Part shown: positions 9,962 to 19,152 of the stretch, in pieces | How positions within the stretch are numbered: position 1 is the first letter of the stretch | How the letters are laid out: every line of letters begins with the position of its first letter | Source of the DNA: Kocuria rhizophila DC2201 | GTDB lineage: Bacteria; Actinomycetota; Actinomycetes; Actinomycetales; Micrococcaceae | Length of the DNA stretch: 64,000 nucleotides | Assembly: GCF_000010285.1 (NCBI RefSeq) | Contig: NC_010617.1 | Coordinates: forward strand, 1,922,001-1,986,000 | Reading direction: 5' to 3' | Notes under the pieces: model-generated | Databases searched by the model: none | Told to the model about the DNA's origin: nothing | Seen by the model: only the letters and a program-made list of their open reading frames with translations | Program-made: the position numbers and the translations under genes

Positions 9962-12900
9962 CTACCCCGCGGCGTCGTCCGTGCCGCCGGCGGGTTCGAG
10001 CACCGGGAAGATCGCGTCGAGCACCTCGCGGGCCCACGCGAGGATGTCCCCGTCCACGAGGTCCTTGCCACCGATCCGCGCGGTCTTGGGCTTGGGGATC
10101 AGCACCATGCGCTCGTCCGTGCCCGGCACGGGGCGGACCTGCGCTCCCTGGTACATGCGGGTCAGGCGCATCTGCCGGGACTCGGTGAGCTCGGCGGGCG
10201 AGAAGCGGACCATGGTGCCCTGCGTGGCCACGTCCGTGAGGCCCGCGGCGCGCGCCCGGATCCGCAGCCGGGCGACCTCCAGCAGGTTCTCCACCGGGGT
10301 GGGCAGGGGCCCGTAGCGGTCCGTGAGCTCCTCCCCTGCCTCGGCCACGGCCTCCTCTGTGGCGGCGTTCGCAATGGTGCGGTAGGCCTCCAGGCGCAGC
10401 CGCTCCCCGGGCACGTAGTCGTGCGGCAGGTGCGCGTTGACGGGCAGCTCGATCTTCATCTCCGCAGGCCCGGTGTCCTGGTCCCCGCGGTACTCCGCCA
10501 CGGCCTCGCCCACCAGGCGCAGGTACATGTCGAAGCCCACGCCCGCGATGTGCCCGGACTGCTCACCGCCCAGCAGGTTGCCCGCACCACGGATCTCGAG
10601 GTCCTTCATGGCCAGCTGCATGCCCGAGCCCAGCTCGTTGTGCGCGGCCACGGCCTTGAGCCGTTCCAGGGCGGTCTCGCTCAGCGGCTTCTCCGCCGGG
10701 TACAGGAAGTACGCGTAGGCGCGCTCGCGCCCCCGGCCCACACGGCCGCGCAGCTGGTGCAGCTGGGAGAGCCCGTAGCGGTCCGCGTGGTCCACGATCA
10801 GCGTGTTGGCGTTGGCGATGTCCAGACCGGTCTCCACGATGGTGGTGCACACCAGCACGTCGAACTTCTTCTCCCAGAAGTCCACGATGATCTGCTCCAG
10901 GCGGGACTCGGTCATCTGCCCGTGGGCCACCGCGATCCGCGCCTCGGGCACGAGCTCCGCGAGCTCCTTGGCCTGCGCCTCGATGGTGGAGACACGGTTG
11001 TGGATGAAGAACACCTGGCCCTCGCGCATGAGCTCGCGCCGGATGGCCGCGGAGACCTGCTTGTTCGTGTAAGGACCCACGTACGTGAGCACGGGGTGGC
11101 GTTCCTCGGGCGGGGTGGCCAGCGTGGAGGTCTCGCGAATGCCCGTCATGGACATCTCCAGGGTGCGCGGGATGGGCGTGGCGGACATGGCCAGCACGTC
11201 CACGTCCGTGCGCATGGCCTTGAGCTTCTCCTTGTGCTCCACGCCGAAGCGCTGCTCCTCGTCGATGATCACGAGGCCCAGGTTCTTGAACTGCATCTCC
11301 TTGCTCAGCAGCCGGTGGGTGCCGATCACCACGTCCACCGCGCCGCTGCGCAGCCCCTCCATCGTGGCCTTGGACTCCTTGGCGGTCTGGAAGCGCGAGA
11401 GCGTGGCCAGGCGCACGGGGAAGCCCGAGAACCGCTCGGCGAACGTCTCGGAGTGCTGCTGGGCGAGCAGCGTGGTGGGCACGAGCACCGCCACCTGCTT
11501 GCCGTCCTGCACGGCCTTGAACGCGGCGCGCACCGCCACCTCGGTCTTGCCGTAGCCCACGTCCCCGGAGATCAGCCGGTCCATGGGGATGGGCCGCTCC
11601 ATGTCCGCCTTGACCTCGTCGATGGTGGTGAGCTGGTCCGGGGTCTCGATGTACGGGAACGCCTGCTCCAGCTCACGCTGCCACGGGGTGTCCGGGCCGA
11701 AGGAGTGGCCCTTGGAGGCCATGCGCGCCGAGTACAGCCGGATCAGCTCGTTGGCGATCTCCTTGACGGCCTTCTTGGCGCTGCGCTTGGTCTTGTTCCA
11801 GTCCGCCCCGCCCATCTTGGACAGCGACGGCGCCTCGCCGCCCACGTAGGTGCTCACCTGGTCGAGCTGGTCCGTGGGCACGAACAGCCGGTCCCTCGGC
11901 CCGTTGCGCTTGGACGCTGCGTATTCCAGCACGAGGTACTCGCGCACCGGCTTCGGCTGACCCGGAGCCGTCATGGCGCCCGCGATGGGCCGCTGCACGA
12001 GCTCGATGAACTGCCCGATGCCGTGCTGCTCGTGCACCACGTAGTCGCCCTTCTGCAGGGCCAGGGGGTCCACCTGGTTGCGCTTGCGGCGCTGCGGGAG
12101 CTTGCGCTCGGCGCGGTTGTCGTAGGTGCTGGAGCGGCCCAGCACGTCCGCCTCGGTGAGCAGCGCGATCCGCTGCCCCTCGATCACGAAGCCCCGACCT
12201 GCGCGCGCGGTGGTCAGCTCCACGAGACCGGGCTGCGGGGCGTCGTCGACGCTGTCGTACCGGGCTGCGGGAACGTCCGCGCCGTGCAGCAGCTCGCTCA
12301 GCCGCTGCAGGGGCCCGGGCCCGTCCGTGACCAGCACGATGCGCCAGTCCTCGCGCGCCCGCTCCCCTAGGAAGGACAGCACTGCGGGCACGTCCCCCGA
12401 GAACCGGGTGGGTTCGCGCGCCGTCACGGTGAGGGTGTCCGCGTCCGTGTCCGCGAGGTGGACCTCCTCGTCGGAGGTGTCCGCATCCATCTGGGAGGTG
12501 GTCACGGCGTTGACGTTCAGCCCGGTCACGGACCACCAGCCCACCGAACGCTCCAGGGCGAGATCGCGCACCTCGGCGATCGTGTGGAAGGACCCGGACG
12601 AGAGGGTGCGGGCGGCGTCGTCGTCCGTGTCCAGGGCCGCGTTGAGGTCCAGGGGCGCCTCGCTGCCGCCCGAGGCGGAGTCCCACGCGGCCATGAGGAA
12701 CTCCTCGTTGGTGGCCACGAGGTCGTGCGCGCGCGCCCGGACTTTCTCGGGTTCGAGCACCACGGTCATGGAGCCCGCGGGCAGCAGGGACATCACCTGC
12801 AGCATCTCGTCCGCGAGCAGCGGCGCGAGGGACTCCATGCCCTCCACGTACTGCCCGCCGGCAATGCGCTCGAGCATCTCGCGCCCACCCGGCAGCTGCT

Positions 12901-13726
12901 CCTTGAGCTTGGCCGCCCGGGACTGCACGGACGGGGTGATGAGCAGCTCGCGGCACGGCGGGGCCACGATCACCGAGGGGTGCTCGGCAGTGGTCAGGGT
13001 GCGCTGGTCCGCCACCGCGAACCAGCGCATCTCGTCCAGCTCGTCCCCGAAGAACTCCGCGCGCACGGGGTGGTCCTCGGTGGGTGGGAACACGTCGATG
13101 ATCCCGCCGCGCACCGCGAACTCACCGCGCCGGGTGACCATGTCCACGCGCGAGTAGGCGGCACCGGCCAGCTCCACGACGAGCTGCTGGAAGTCGTAGT
13201 CCTGCCCCGTGCGCAGCGTCACGGGCTCCATCTGCCCGAGCCCCGCGACCACGGGCTGCAGCACCGAGCGCACCGGCGCCACCACCACGCGCAGCGGCTG
13301 CTCGGAGGGGTCCGTGCGCTCCAGCCGGCGCAGCACACTCAGCCGCTGCCCCACGGTGTCCGAGCGCGGGGACAGCCGCTCGTGCGGCAGGGTCTCCCAG
13401 GACGGGAAGTTCGCGATCTGCTCACTCGGCAGGTAGGAGCCCAGCGCGGCCTGCAGCTCCTCGGCCTCGCGGCCCGTGGCCGTCACGGCGAGCAGCACCG
13501 GGGCGTGGGCCTCCGCGGCGGAGGTGCCGGAGCCCGCAGGAGCCGACGCCGCGGCGTCGTCCGCGAGACCCGCGGCGATCTGCGCGAGCACAGGAGCGCG
13601 CAGCCCGTCCGTGGCGCTGATGATCGTCTCCGCAGAGCGCTCGGCGAGCGGGCGCGCGGCTTGGGCGCGGATGTTCGCGAAGCTGCGGTCCTCGGTGAGC
13701 GCGGTGAGCAGACCGGTCAGGGACAT
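9962..13726 (-). CDS. mfd: Transcription-repair coupling factor
   Basis: Mfd, 1254 aa, removes RNA polymerase stalled at lesions and recruits UvrA. The N-terminal UvrB-like module includes GYDVV-type elements weakly, and an acidic low-complexity insert near residue 60 reads AGLADDAAASAPAGSG. The RNA polymerase-interacting (CarD-like) domain reads KGDYVVHEQHGIGQF. The SF2 translocase follows, with Walker A GDVGYGKTE, DEEQRFG (Walker B box), SATPIPRTL (motif III) and GRVGRG (motif VI). The C-terminal TRCF domain ends the protein. ATG at 13726 is supported by GGAG 10 nt upstream; the frame is open further but unconserved there. Length matches the family (about 1150-1250 aa). Confidence 0.95.
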   Translation of the reverse strand: MSLTGLLTALTEDRSFANIRAQAARPLAERSAETIISATDGLRAPVLAQIAAGLADDAAASAPAGSGTSAAEAHAPVLLAVTATGREAEELQAALGSYLPSEQIANFPSWETLPHERLSPRSDTVGQRLSVLRRLERTDPSEQPLRVVVAPVRSVLQPVVAGLGQMEPVTLRTGQDYDFQQLVVELAGAAYSRVDMVTRRGEFAVRGGIIDVFPPTEDHPVRAEFFGDELDEMRWFAVADQRTLTTAEHPSVIVAPPCRELLITPSVQSRAAKLKEQLPGGREMLERIAGGQYVEGMESLAPLLADEMLQVMSLLPAGSMTVVLEPEKVRARAHDLVATNEEFLMAAWDSASGGSEAPLDLNAALDTDDDAARTLSSGSFHTIAEVRDLALERSVGWWSVTGLNVNAVTTSQMDADTSDEEVHLADTDADTLTVTAREPTRFSGDVPAVLSFLGERAREDWRIVLVTDGPGPLQRLSELLHGADVPAARYDSVDDAPQPGLVELTTARAGRGFVIEGQRIALLTEADVLGRSSTYDNRAERKLPQRRKRNQVDPLALQKGDYVVHEQHGIGQFIELVQRPIAGAMTAPGQPKPVREYLVLEYAASKRNGPRDRLFVPTDQLDQVSTYVGGEAPSLSKMGGADWNKTKRSAKKAVKEIANELIRLYSARMASKGHSFGPDTPWQRELEQAFPYIETPDQLTTIDEVKADMERPIPMDRLISGDVGYGKTEVAVRAAFKAVQDGKQVAVLVPTTLLAQQHSETFAERFSGFPVRLATLSRFQTAKESKATMEGLRSGAVDVVIGTHRLLSKEMQFKNLGLVIIDEEQRFGVEHKEKLKAMRTDVDVLAMSATPIPRTLEMSMTGIRETSTLATPPEERHPVLTYVGPYTNKQVSAAIRRELMREGQVFFIHNRVSTIEAQAKELAELVPEARIAVAHGQMTESRLEQIIVDFWEKKFDVLVCTTIVETGLDIANANTLIVDHADRYGLSQLHQLRGRVGRGRERAYAYFLYPAEKPLSETALERLKAVAAHNELGSGMQLAMKDLEIRGAGNLLGGEQSGHIAGVGFDMYLRLVGEAVAEYRGDQDTGPAEMKIELPVNAHLPHDYVPGERLRLEAYRTIANAATEEAVAEAGEELTDRYGPLPTPVENLLEVARLRIRARAAGLTDVATQGTMVRFSPAELTESRQMRLTRMYQGAQVRPVPGTDERMVLIPKPKTARIGGKDLVDGDILAWAREVLDAIFPVLEPAGGTDDAAG

Positions 13727-14191
13727 GGGTGGCGGGCTCCTGGTGAGTGAGGTGGGTGGCGCGGCGGCGCGCGGTCTGACCCGGCACGGGGCACGACGAC
13801 GCCGGGCGGGGGCGCGGCCCCGACCGTCACCGGTGCGCACGGGCCGGGCGGATCGCGCCCCAGCCTACTCGGGGCCTCGGACACGGCGAGCGCGGGGCCG
13901 GGGCGGCACCGCCGGGGTCTCGCGCACCGCCGGGTATTCCGCACCGCCGGGTCTGCCGCACCGCAGGGCTCTCCCGCGCCGCCGAGTCTCCCCGACCGGC
14001 GGAGCCCCCGGCTCCGGGGCCCACGGGCGCAGGCATCCGGGCGCAACCGTGGCTCACCACGGACGCCTCCGGCTCCGGGCCTACGACCGCGGGGCCCCTG
14101 ACGCGGGGCCCTCCGGTGTGCGCGTGACCGTGCGGCGCCGGTCCGTTGCCGCTGGGGTCCGAGGTGAGCGGGCGGCGTCGGCGCCCCCTCC
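13727..14191. other. Mfd-hemD intergenic region
   Basis: A 477-bp divergent spacer between mfd and hemD. It contains a 17-bp tandem repeat (13906-13991) and one copy of the recurrent ACGACGCC core near 13794. A minus-strand TAGGCT near 13863 could be the mfd -10. No credible gene is seen on either strand. Confidence 0.5.
13906..13991. repeat. 17-bp degenerate tandem repeat, five units
   Basis: Units at 13906-13923 (18 bp), 13924-13940, 13941-13957, 13958-13974 and 13975-13991 follow the consensus GCACCGCCGGGTCTCCC. The period is strict and the sequence is degenerate. It is non-coding and lies between divergent mfd and hemD. It may be a slippage-derived array or a cluster of binding sites; function unknown. 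Confidence 0.7.
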
Positions 14192-14197
14192 TACGCT
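14192..14197 (+). promoter_or_regulatory. -10 hexamer TACGCT, leaderless hemD
   Basis: TACGCT is followed by 6 nt (GGGAGC) and the ATG at 14204. The GGGAG in the gap is too close to the ATG for a normal ribosome binding site. Confidence 0.5.
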
Positions 14198-14203
14198 GGG
14201 AGC

Positions 14204-15043
14204 ATGACGAGCCACGAGCACCCCGCCCTGTCCGGACTGACCGTCGCGGTCACCGCCCACCGCCGCGCCACCGAGCAGGGTGGCGCGTTCGAACGCCACG
14301 GCGCGCGGGTGCGCTACGCGCCGGCGCTCAAACTCACCCCCGCGGACGAGGACGACGGCGTGCTGGCCGCCACCCGGGAACTGCTCGCCTCTGCCCCGGG
14401 CACCGTGCTGGTCACCACGGGCTACGGACTCAAACGCTGGCTCGCCGTGGCGCGGGAGCACGGTCTGGACGAGGAGCTGCTCGCGGCGCTGCGCGCGTCC
14501 AGCGTGCTCTCGCGCGGGGCGAAGGCCACGGGACAGCTGCGGGCGAGCGGGATCCCGTGCGCGTACACGGGCTCCTCGGGACGCACCGCGGAGCTCGTGG
14601 ACCGGCTGCTCGCCGGGGATCCCGCACCCCGAGGCACCGTGACGGTCCAGGTGCACGGCACACCGGACGAGGAGCAGCTGGACCGGCTGCGGACCGCGGG
14701 TCTGCCCGTGCGCACCGTGGCACCGTACCGGTGGGAGTCCGCGGACGAGGGCTCGAGCCTTGCCACCCTCGTGCGGGACGCGGTCGCGGGGCACGTGGAC
14801 TACGTGACCTTCACCGCGGCACCGGCCGTGGACGCGGTGTTCGACGCCGCCCGCACCCTGGGCGCGCTCGAGGACTTCCAGCGCGCCCTGCGGGACGGAC
14901 GCTGCACACCGGTGGCCATCGGGCCCGTGTGCGTGCAGCCGCTCGAGGAGGCCGGGATCCCCGCCGTGGTCCCCGAGCGCTTCCGGCTCGGGGCCATGGT
15001 CAGGGCGGTGTGTGATCACGCCTCGGAGGCGGTCTCCCGGTAG
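14204..15043 (+). CDS. hemD: Uroporphyrinogen-III synthase family protein
   Basis: 279-aa HemD-family protein, which cyclises hydroxymethylbilane with inversion of ring D in haem and sirohaem synthesis. The fold signals are an N-terminal LSGLTVAVTAHRRA strand-loop, PALKLTP, VLVTTGYGLKRW, the hinge into domain 2 (VTVQVHGTPDEEQLDRL), DYVTFTAAPAVDAVFDAA (the typical TFTSxxAV region), and VAIGPVCVQPLEEAGIPAVVPE near the end. HemD is poorly conserved, so the call rests on these patterns and on the neighbouring chelatase. The stop overlaps the 3' end of the convergent chelatase gene by 28 bp. Probably leaderless. Confidence 0.8.
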   Translation: MTSHEHPALSGLTVAVTAHRRATEQGGAFERHGARVRYAPALKLTPADEDDGVLAATRELLASAPGTVLVTTGYGLKRWLAVAREHGLDEELLAALRASSVLSRGAKATGQLRASGIPCAYTGSSGRTAELVDRLLAGDPAPRGTVTVQVHGTPDEEQLDRLRTAGLPVRTVAPYRWESADEGSSLATLVRDAVAGHVDYVTFTAAPAVDAVFDAARTLGALEDFQRALRDGRCTPVAIGPVCVQPLEEAGIPAVVPERFRLGAMVRAVCDHASEAVSR

Positions 15044-15975
15044 TGCTCGACCACGAGATCCACGAGCTCCGGGGGAACGTCACCGGGGTGCACGAGCAGC
15101 GGCTGGGCGGTGACGTCCGCCCCCGCGGCGAGCGCGCGGCCGTGGAAGAACCCGGGGGCCAGCAGGTACGGGACGAGCAGCACGCGCCCGGGCAGGGCGG
15201 GTACCCCCGGTACGGGTGCCGTCCCGGACGGTACCGTGCCCGTGGCCGCCGGCCCGGCGGCGTCGTGCGCGGGAGCGGCGGCATCCCAGCCGCGGCGGGT
15301 CCCAGCCTGGTGGAGGTCCGCCGCGGCCTGCGGTGTGCGGGCAGGGAGTGCCGAGGCGGGGTGCTCCGGGCCCCGCCGCTCCGGCCCCGTCGCGTCCCGC
15401 TCCGGTGCGCCGCAGACGATCCGGTGCCGGGCGGCGTCGAGCGCCTCGTCGAGGGCGGGGCGGGCCGCGGAGAGGTAGGCCGAGGCCACGGGGTGGCCGA
15501 GCTCTTCGGCCAGCATGGCCGCCACCCGTTCGCAGTCCTGCCCGGCGCGGGGGTCGGAGGAGCCCGCGGAGACCGTCACGATCTCGTCCGCGGGCCCGGG
15601 GGCGGCTTCCCCGGCGGCGTCGAGGGCCTCGGTCAATCGTCGGGCGAGCACGCGCGCCAGCCGACGGTCCGGTCCGAGGGCGGCCGCCACGCGGTGGTGG
15701 GGTGAGCTCTGCACGGCCCGAGCCATGTCCACGAAGACGTGGTAGCCCGCGGAGAGCAGCAGCGGCACCACCACGGCACGGTCCCCGGTGTGCTCGGTGG
15801 TGCGGGCCACGAGGTCCGGTTCCTGGACGTCCACCCACGTGTCCACCACGTGGACCCCCGGGAGCCGTGCGCGCACCGCGGCCACGAGCGCCTCGACGGC
15901 GCGCTGCCCGCCGGGATCGCGGGTTCCGTGGGCGCACGCGAGAAGAACGGGCGGGGTGGTCGACGATGTGTTCAC
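15016..15975 (-). CDS. CbiX-like sirohydrochlorin chelatase
   Basis: 319-aa CbiX/SirB-type chelatase, predicted to insert Fe2+ or Co2+ into sirohydrochlorin (sirohaem or cobalamin route). The N-terminal motif LLACAHGTRDPGG has the metal-binding His. VVPLLLSAGYHVFVDM carries the second conserved His (GYHV). A duplicated half-domain starts at VTVSAGSSDPRAGQDC and ends VLLVPYLLAPGFFHGR. An Ala/Pro/Thr-rich insert of about 50 residues (around 215-265) interrupts the second half and contains low-complexity PAATGTVPSGTAPVPG. GTG at 15975 is chosen because the family begins there; the frame stays open upstream. It overlaps hemD tail to tail. Confidence 0.8.
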   Translation of the reverse strand: MNTSSTTPPVLLACAHGTRDPGGQRAVEALVAAVRARLPGVHVVDTWVDVQEPDLVARTTEHTGDRAVVVPLLLSAGYHVFVDMARAVQSSPHHRVAAALGPDRRLARVLARRLTEALDAAGEAAPGPADEIVTVSAGSSDPRAGQDCERVAAMLAEELGHPVASAYLSAARPALDEALDAARHRIVCGAPERDATGPERRGPEHPASALPARTPQAAADLHQAGTRRGWDAAAPAHDAAGPAATGTVPSGTAPVPGVPALPGRVLLVPYLLAPGFFHGRALAAGADVTAQPLLVHPGDVPPELVDLVVEHYRETASEA

Positions 15976-16048
15976 GCTGTCTATTGTGGGGCCACGGCCC
16001 CCTGCCACGCGGCCGGGCACCCCGCGGAGGGCTGGGGCCACGCGCCGG

Positions 16049-17086
16049 TCAGCGCCGCATGGCGTCCGTGTACCCCACACTGCGGTCCACCGCCCGCTGC
16101 CGCCGCACGAGCCAGTGCATCCCGCCCGGCACCCGCGCGATCCTCGCCTTGAGGGCCACACGCCGTTGACTCGGCATCATGCGCGCGGCGGTCTCCAGGT
16201 GCTCCCGGGCGTCCCGCGTGCGGCCCTCACGCATGGCCTGCTCCGCGTCCGACGCCGCCGCGAGCGGGGAGCCGTTGCGCAGCCGGGTGAGCAGCTTGTC
16301 ACGCTCCTCGGGGCTGAGCTCCTGCTCGAAGCGCACCAGGGTCTTGCGCAGGGCCATCTCCTCCCCCGCCGCCATGCGGTCCCGCTGGGACTGCATGGAG
16401 CTCCCGGACCACGAGAGGATCACCGTGACCTCGTCCACGCGGTCGAAGCGCCACCCGGAGTAGACCGCCCGCAGCCACAGCTCCCAGTCCTCCACGAACA
16501 CCTGCTCGGGGTCGAAGGTGCCCACCTCCTCGAAGAACGCGCGGGGGAACAGGCCGAAGAGGTGACCGATGTTGTACTCCAGGATCACGCTGCGCTGGTC
16601 CTCCGGAGCTGGCATGGCCTCGCGGTTGACCATCCGCTCGGCGTTGATCCCGGACGGCGTGCACTGCCAGGCGTTGGTGTAGACCACCGTGCGCTCCCGG
16701 CCCGGTTCCCGCTGCAGCTGCCGGTAGCGCTCCAGCATGGTCTCCAGGTGGTGGGGCAGCAGCTCGTCGTCCGCGTCCAGGAACGTGACGTAGTCGCCGC
16801 TGATGAGCTCGAGCGCCCGGTTGCGCGCCGCCCCGCACCCGGCGTTCTCCTGCCGCAGCACGCGCACGGCGCGTCCCGGACGGTCGAGGGCCTCGTAGCC
16901 CGCGAGGACCTCGGGCGTGTGGTCGGTGGAGCCGTCGTCCACCACGAACACCTCGATGCTGGGGTGGGTCTGGCGCAGCACGCTGCTGATGGCCTGGCCC
17001 ACCATGTCCTGGCCGTTGTAGACCGCGATCACCACGCTCACAAGCGGCTGCTCCCCCGTGGTCCCAGCCGGTGTCCGTTTGCCCAT
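16049..17086 (-). CDS. Glycosyltransferase family 2
   Basis: 345-aa GT2 enzyme with a GT-A fold at the N-terminus: VSVVIAVYNGQDMVGQAI, VVDDGSTDHT, GCGAARNRAL and the metal-binding FLDADDEL. EDWELWLRA is the usual acceptor or base motif. The C-terminal 100 residues are helical and basic. It has no membrane helix, so it probably acts at the cytoplasmic face on a lipid-linked sugar. ATG 17086 follows GGGGGAG, an element shared with several genes of this polysaccharide cluster. Divergent from the Wzz-like gene. Sugar specificity cannot be inferred. Confidence 0.85.
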   Translation of the reverse strand: MGKRTPAGTTGEQPLVSVVIAVYNGQDMVGQAISSVLRQTHPSIEVFVVDDGSTDHTPEVLAGYEALDRPGRAVRVLRQENAGCGAARNRALELISGDYVTFLDADDELLPHHLETMLERYRQLQREPGRERTVVYTNAWQCTPSGINAERMVNREAMPAPEDQRSVILEYNIGHLFGLFPRAFFEEVGTFDPEQVFVEDWELWLRAVYSGWRFDRVDEVTVILSWSGSSMQSQRDRMAAGEEMALRKTLVRFEQELSPEERDKLLTRLRNGSPLAAASDAEQAMREGRTRDAREHLETAARMMPSQRRVALKARIARVPGGMHWLVRRQRAVDRSVGYTDAMRR

Positions 17087-17136
17087 GTCTCCCCCAAGAA
17101 GTTCGTCCGCGGCCCGCGTGGGCCGCTCCCCGCACA

Positions 17137-17142
17137 AGTCTA
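17137..17142 (-). promoter_or_regulatory. -10 hexamer TAGACT for GT2
   Basis: Minus-strand TAGACT, with a leader of about 45 nt before the ATG at 17086. Together with TAGAGT at 17242-17247 it makes a divergent promoter region for the polysaccharide cluster. Confidence 0.4.
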
Positions 17143-17241
17143 GGAACGCGGTGGACAGCCCCCGCCGCGTTTCCGTCCACACAATGGGGCACGTTTGTCC
17201 CGAACACACCGTGTCCGCCGCGGGACCGGCCGGATCCTGGC

Positions 17242-17247
17242 TAGAGT
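17242..17247 (+). promoter_or_regulatory. -10 hexamer TAGAGT for Wzz-like operon
   Basis: Plus-strand TAGAGT, about 78 nt before the ATG at 17325. It heads the operon 17325-21607. Confidence 0.4.
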
Positions 17248-17324
17248 TCTGGTGCGGCCACGTGGGAAGGGGATCCCCGTGTGTCCAGCGGCGCCCGCCG
17301 CACACCGGTTCCAGGGGGAGACAC

Positions 17325-17996
17325 ATGAACTTGCGCCAGTACGTCCGATGCCTGAAGCAGCTGTGGCTGGTCGTGCTGCTCACCACCGTACTGGGGGCGC
17401 TCGCCGGGCTCGCGGCCACGATCGTGGTGCCGAAGTCGTACGAGTCCCAGTCCCAGGTGTTCGTCAACGTGGCCAACCCGCGCTCCGTGACGGACCTGCA
17501 GATGGGTGAGCAGTTCGCCGTGGCCCGCGCCGGCTCCTACGCCAAGGTGGCCACCACCAACTCCGTGGTCCAACCGGTGGTGGACCGGCTGCGGCTCGAG
17601 GACTCCCCCGAGGAGCTCGTGAAGAAGGACCTCGTGGCCACCAACCAGCCCAACACCGCGATGATCACGATCACCGCCACGTCCTCCTCCGCCCAGGGCG
17701 CCGCGGACCTGGCACAGGCCACCGCCGAGAGCCTCGTGAGCGTGAGCCGGGGCCTGGAGACCACCCCGCAGTCCCAGGACGGGATGCAGCCCGCCACCGT
17801 GAAGCTCAACGTGGTGCAGAAGGCCGCCGTCCCGCAGAAGCAGGCCGGGCCCTCCACCGTGATCAACACGGCGCTCGGAGCCCTCGTGGGGCTCGTGGTG
17901 GGACTGCTGCTGGTGCTGCTGCGCGGTCAGCGCGCGCTGGACGGGCGGACCACCCGCCGGGCTCACGCGGGCGAGCACGCGGCCCATGAGCACTGA
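17325..17996 (+). CDS. Wzz/Cap-type polysaccharide chain-length (copolymerase) protein
   Basis: 223-aa membrane protein with an N-terminal helix (LWLVVLLTTVLGALAGLAA) after a short cytoplasmic stretch (MNLRQYVRCLKQ). An extracytoplasmic middle follows, and a C-terminal helix (INTALGALVGLVVGLLLVLL) ends it. This is the Wzz topology, and the Pro-rich segment before helix 2 (AAVPQKQAGPSTV) is typical. It lacks the C-terminal tyrosine autokinase domain found in many actinobacterial CapAB/Wzc fusions, and no separate kinase is visible. It probably sets the length of the polymer made by the Wzy-like protein at 19149. GGGGGAG precedes the ATG. It overlaps the next gene by 11 bp. Confidence 0.82.
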   Translation: MNLRQYVRCLKQLWLVVLLTTVLGALAGLAATIVVPKSYESQSQVFVNVANPRSVTDLQMGEQFAVARAGSYAKVATTNSVVQPVVDRLRLEDSPEELVKKDLVATNQPNTAMITITATSSSAQGAADLAQATAESLVSVSRGLETTPQSQDGMQPATVKLNVVQKAAVPQKQAGPSTVINTALGALVGLVVGLLLVLLRGQRALDGRTTRRAHAGEHAAHEH

Positions 17997-19152
17997 TCCC
18001 GGCATGGGTGCCGGTCCCCGCGACGTCGTGGTGGTGTGTCCCACCGAGTACGGCGGGCAGCTGGAGCACGCCGCGGACCTCGCACTGGCCCTCGCGCAGA
18101 CGCCCGCCGTGGCCACCGTGTGGCTCGTCTCCCGTCCCGGGGCCCGCGAGTACCTCGGGTGGGGTGCGCAGCACCCCGTGCGGGTCGTTGAGAGTGTTCC
18201 GCCGCGCCGCACGCGCGTTCCGGGTTCCGCCCCGGGCCGTGCTCTGCGCGCGGGCCTGCAGGTCTGGGACCTGGTGCGTGAGCACCGCGCGGTGCGCGCC
18301 GTCGCGGCCCGTGCCGGACACGGAGCCGTGCTGGCCCTGGACTCCACCAAGTACCCGCTGCCCGCCGTGCTGCGCGCCCACCGGGACCAGCACACCGCGG
18401 TGTTCGTGCACAACGCTCAGCCGCACTTCGACCTCGATTCCGCCTCCGTGCGCGAGCGCGTGCTGCTGTGGCTCGACCGGGCCTGCGCCCGCCGCGCGGA
18501 CCGCGTGGTCACGCACGGCACCGAGCAGGCGGAGATCGTGCGCCGCTACACCTCGCGCCCGGTGAGCGCCGTGAACCTCCCGGTGTCCTCGCGCCTGGGC
18601 CCGGAGGTGCCCGGGACCGCGGCCGCGGGGGATCCGGCACCGCACGCCCTGTGCATCGGGGAGATCCGCGCCAACAAGGGCGTGGAGCTCGCGGTCGAGG
18701 CCGCCGGTCGGGCGGGGGTGCCGCTGCTCGTGCGCGGTGCCGCCGAGACCCCCGAGCTGGGCCGGGAGCTCACGGCGCTGGCCGCCCGCCACCCCGGCGT
18801 GGACGTCCAGGACCGTTTCCTCAGCCGCGAGGAGTTCGCTGCCCACGTGCGCGGGGCCACCGTGATCGTGCTGCCCTACACGCACTTCGACGCCCACTCC
18901 GGCGTGCTCGCGAAGGCCGTGGCCGCGGGAACCCCCGTGGTGGCCTCGGACCTGCCCTCGTTGCGTGCCCAAGCCGGGGACTACGCCGGGTTCACCGCCG
19001 CGGACGTCCACGACCCCGACGCGTTCGGTGCCGTGCTGCGCCGCGTGTTCGACGCCGCCGCGGCGCGCCGTGGCACGCACGGCACCACCGCCACGGACCA
19101 CCGGGACTGGGAGCCGTCCGTGGCCGCCGTCCTCGGGGCGGAGCAGCCGTGA
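17986..19152 (+). CDS. Glycosyltransferase, GT4-like (GT-B)
   Basis: 388-aa GT-B glycosyltransferase. The N-terminal acceptor half has a glycine-rich VVVVCPTEYGGQLEHA. The donor half shows IGEIRANKGVELAVEAAGRA (the GxxxxxKG motif), VDVQDRFLSREEF, and the late stretch LPYTHFDAHSGVLAKAVAAGTPVVASD, which matches the GT4 donor-binding region; the usual E of EAxxxGxPV is replaced, reading AKAVAAG. It has no transmembrane segment. Overlaps the Wzz-like gene by 11 bp and the next gene by 4 bp (GTGA), so it is translationally coupled. Nucleotide-sugar specificity unknown. Confidence 0.82.
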   Translation: MSTDPGMGAGPRDVVVVCPTEYGGQLEHAADLALALAQTPAVATVWLVSRPGAREYLGWGAQHPVRVVESVPPRRTRVPGSAPGRALRAGLQVWDLVREHRAVRAVAARAGHGAVLALDSTKYPLPAVLRAHRDQHTAVFVHNAQPHFDLDSASVRERVLLWLDRACARRADRVVTHGTEQAEIVRRYTSRPVSAVNLPVSSRLGPEVPGTAAAGDPAPHALCIGEIRANKGVELAVEAAGRAGVPLLVRGAAETPELGRELTALAARHPGVDVQDRFLSREEFAAHVRGATVIVLPYTHFDAHSGVLAKAVAAGTPVVASDLPSLRAQAGDYAGFTAADVHDPDAFGAVLRRVFDAAAARRGTHGTTATDHRDWEPSVAAVLGAEQP

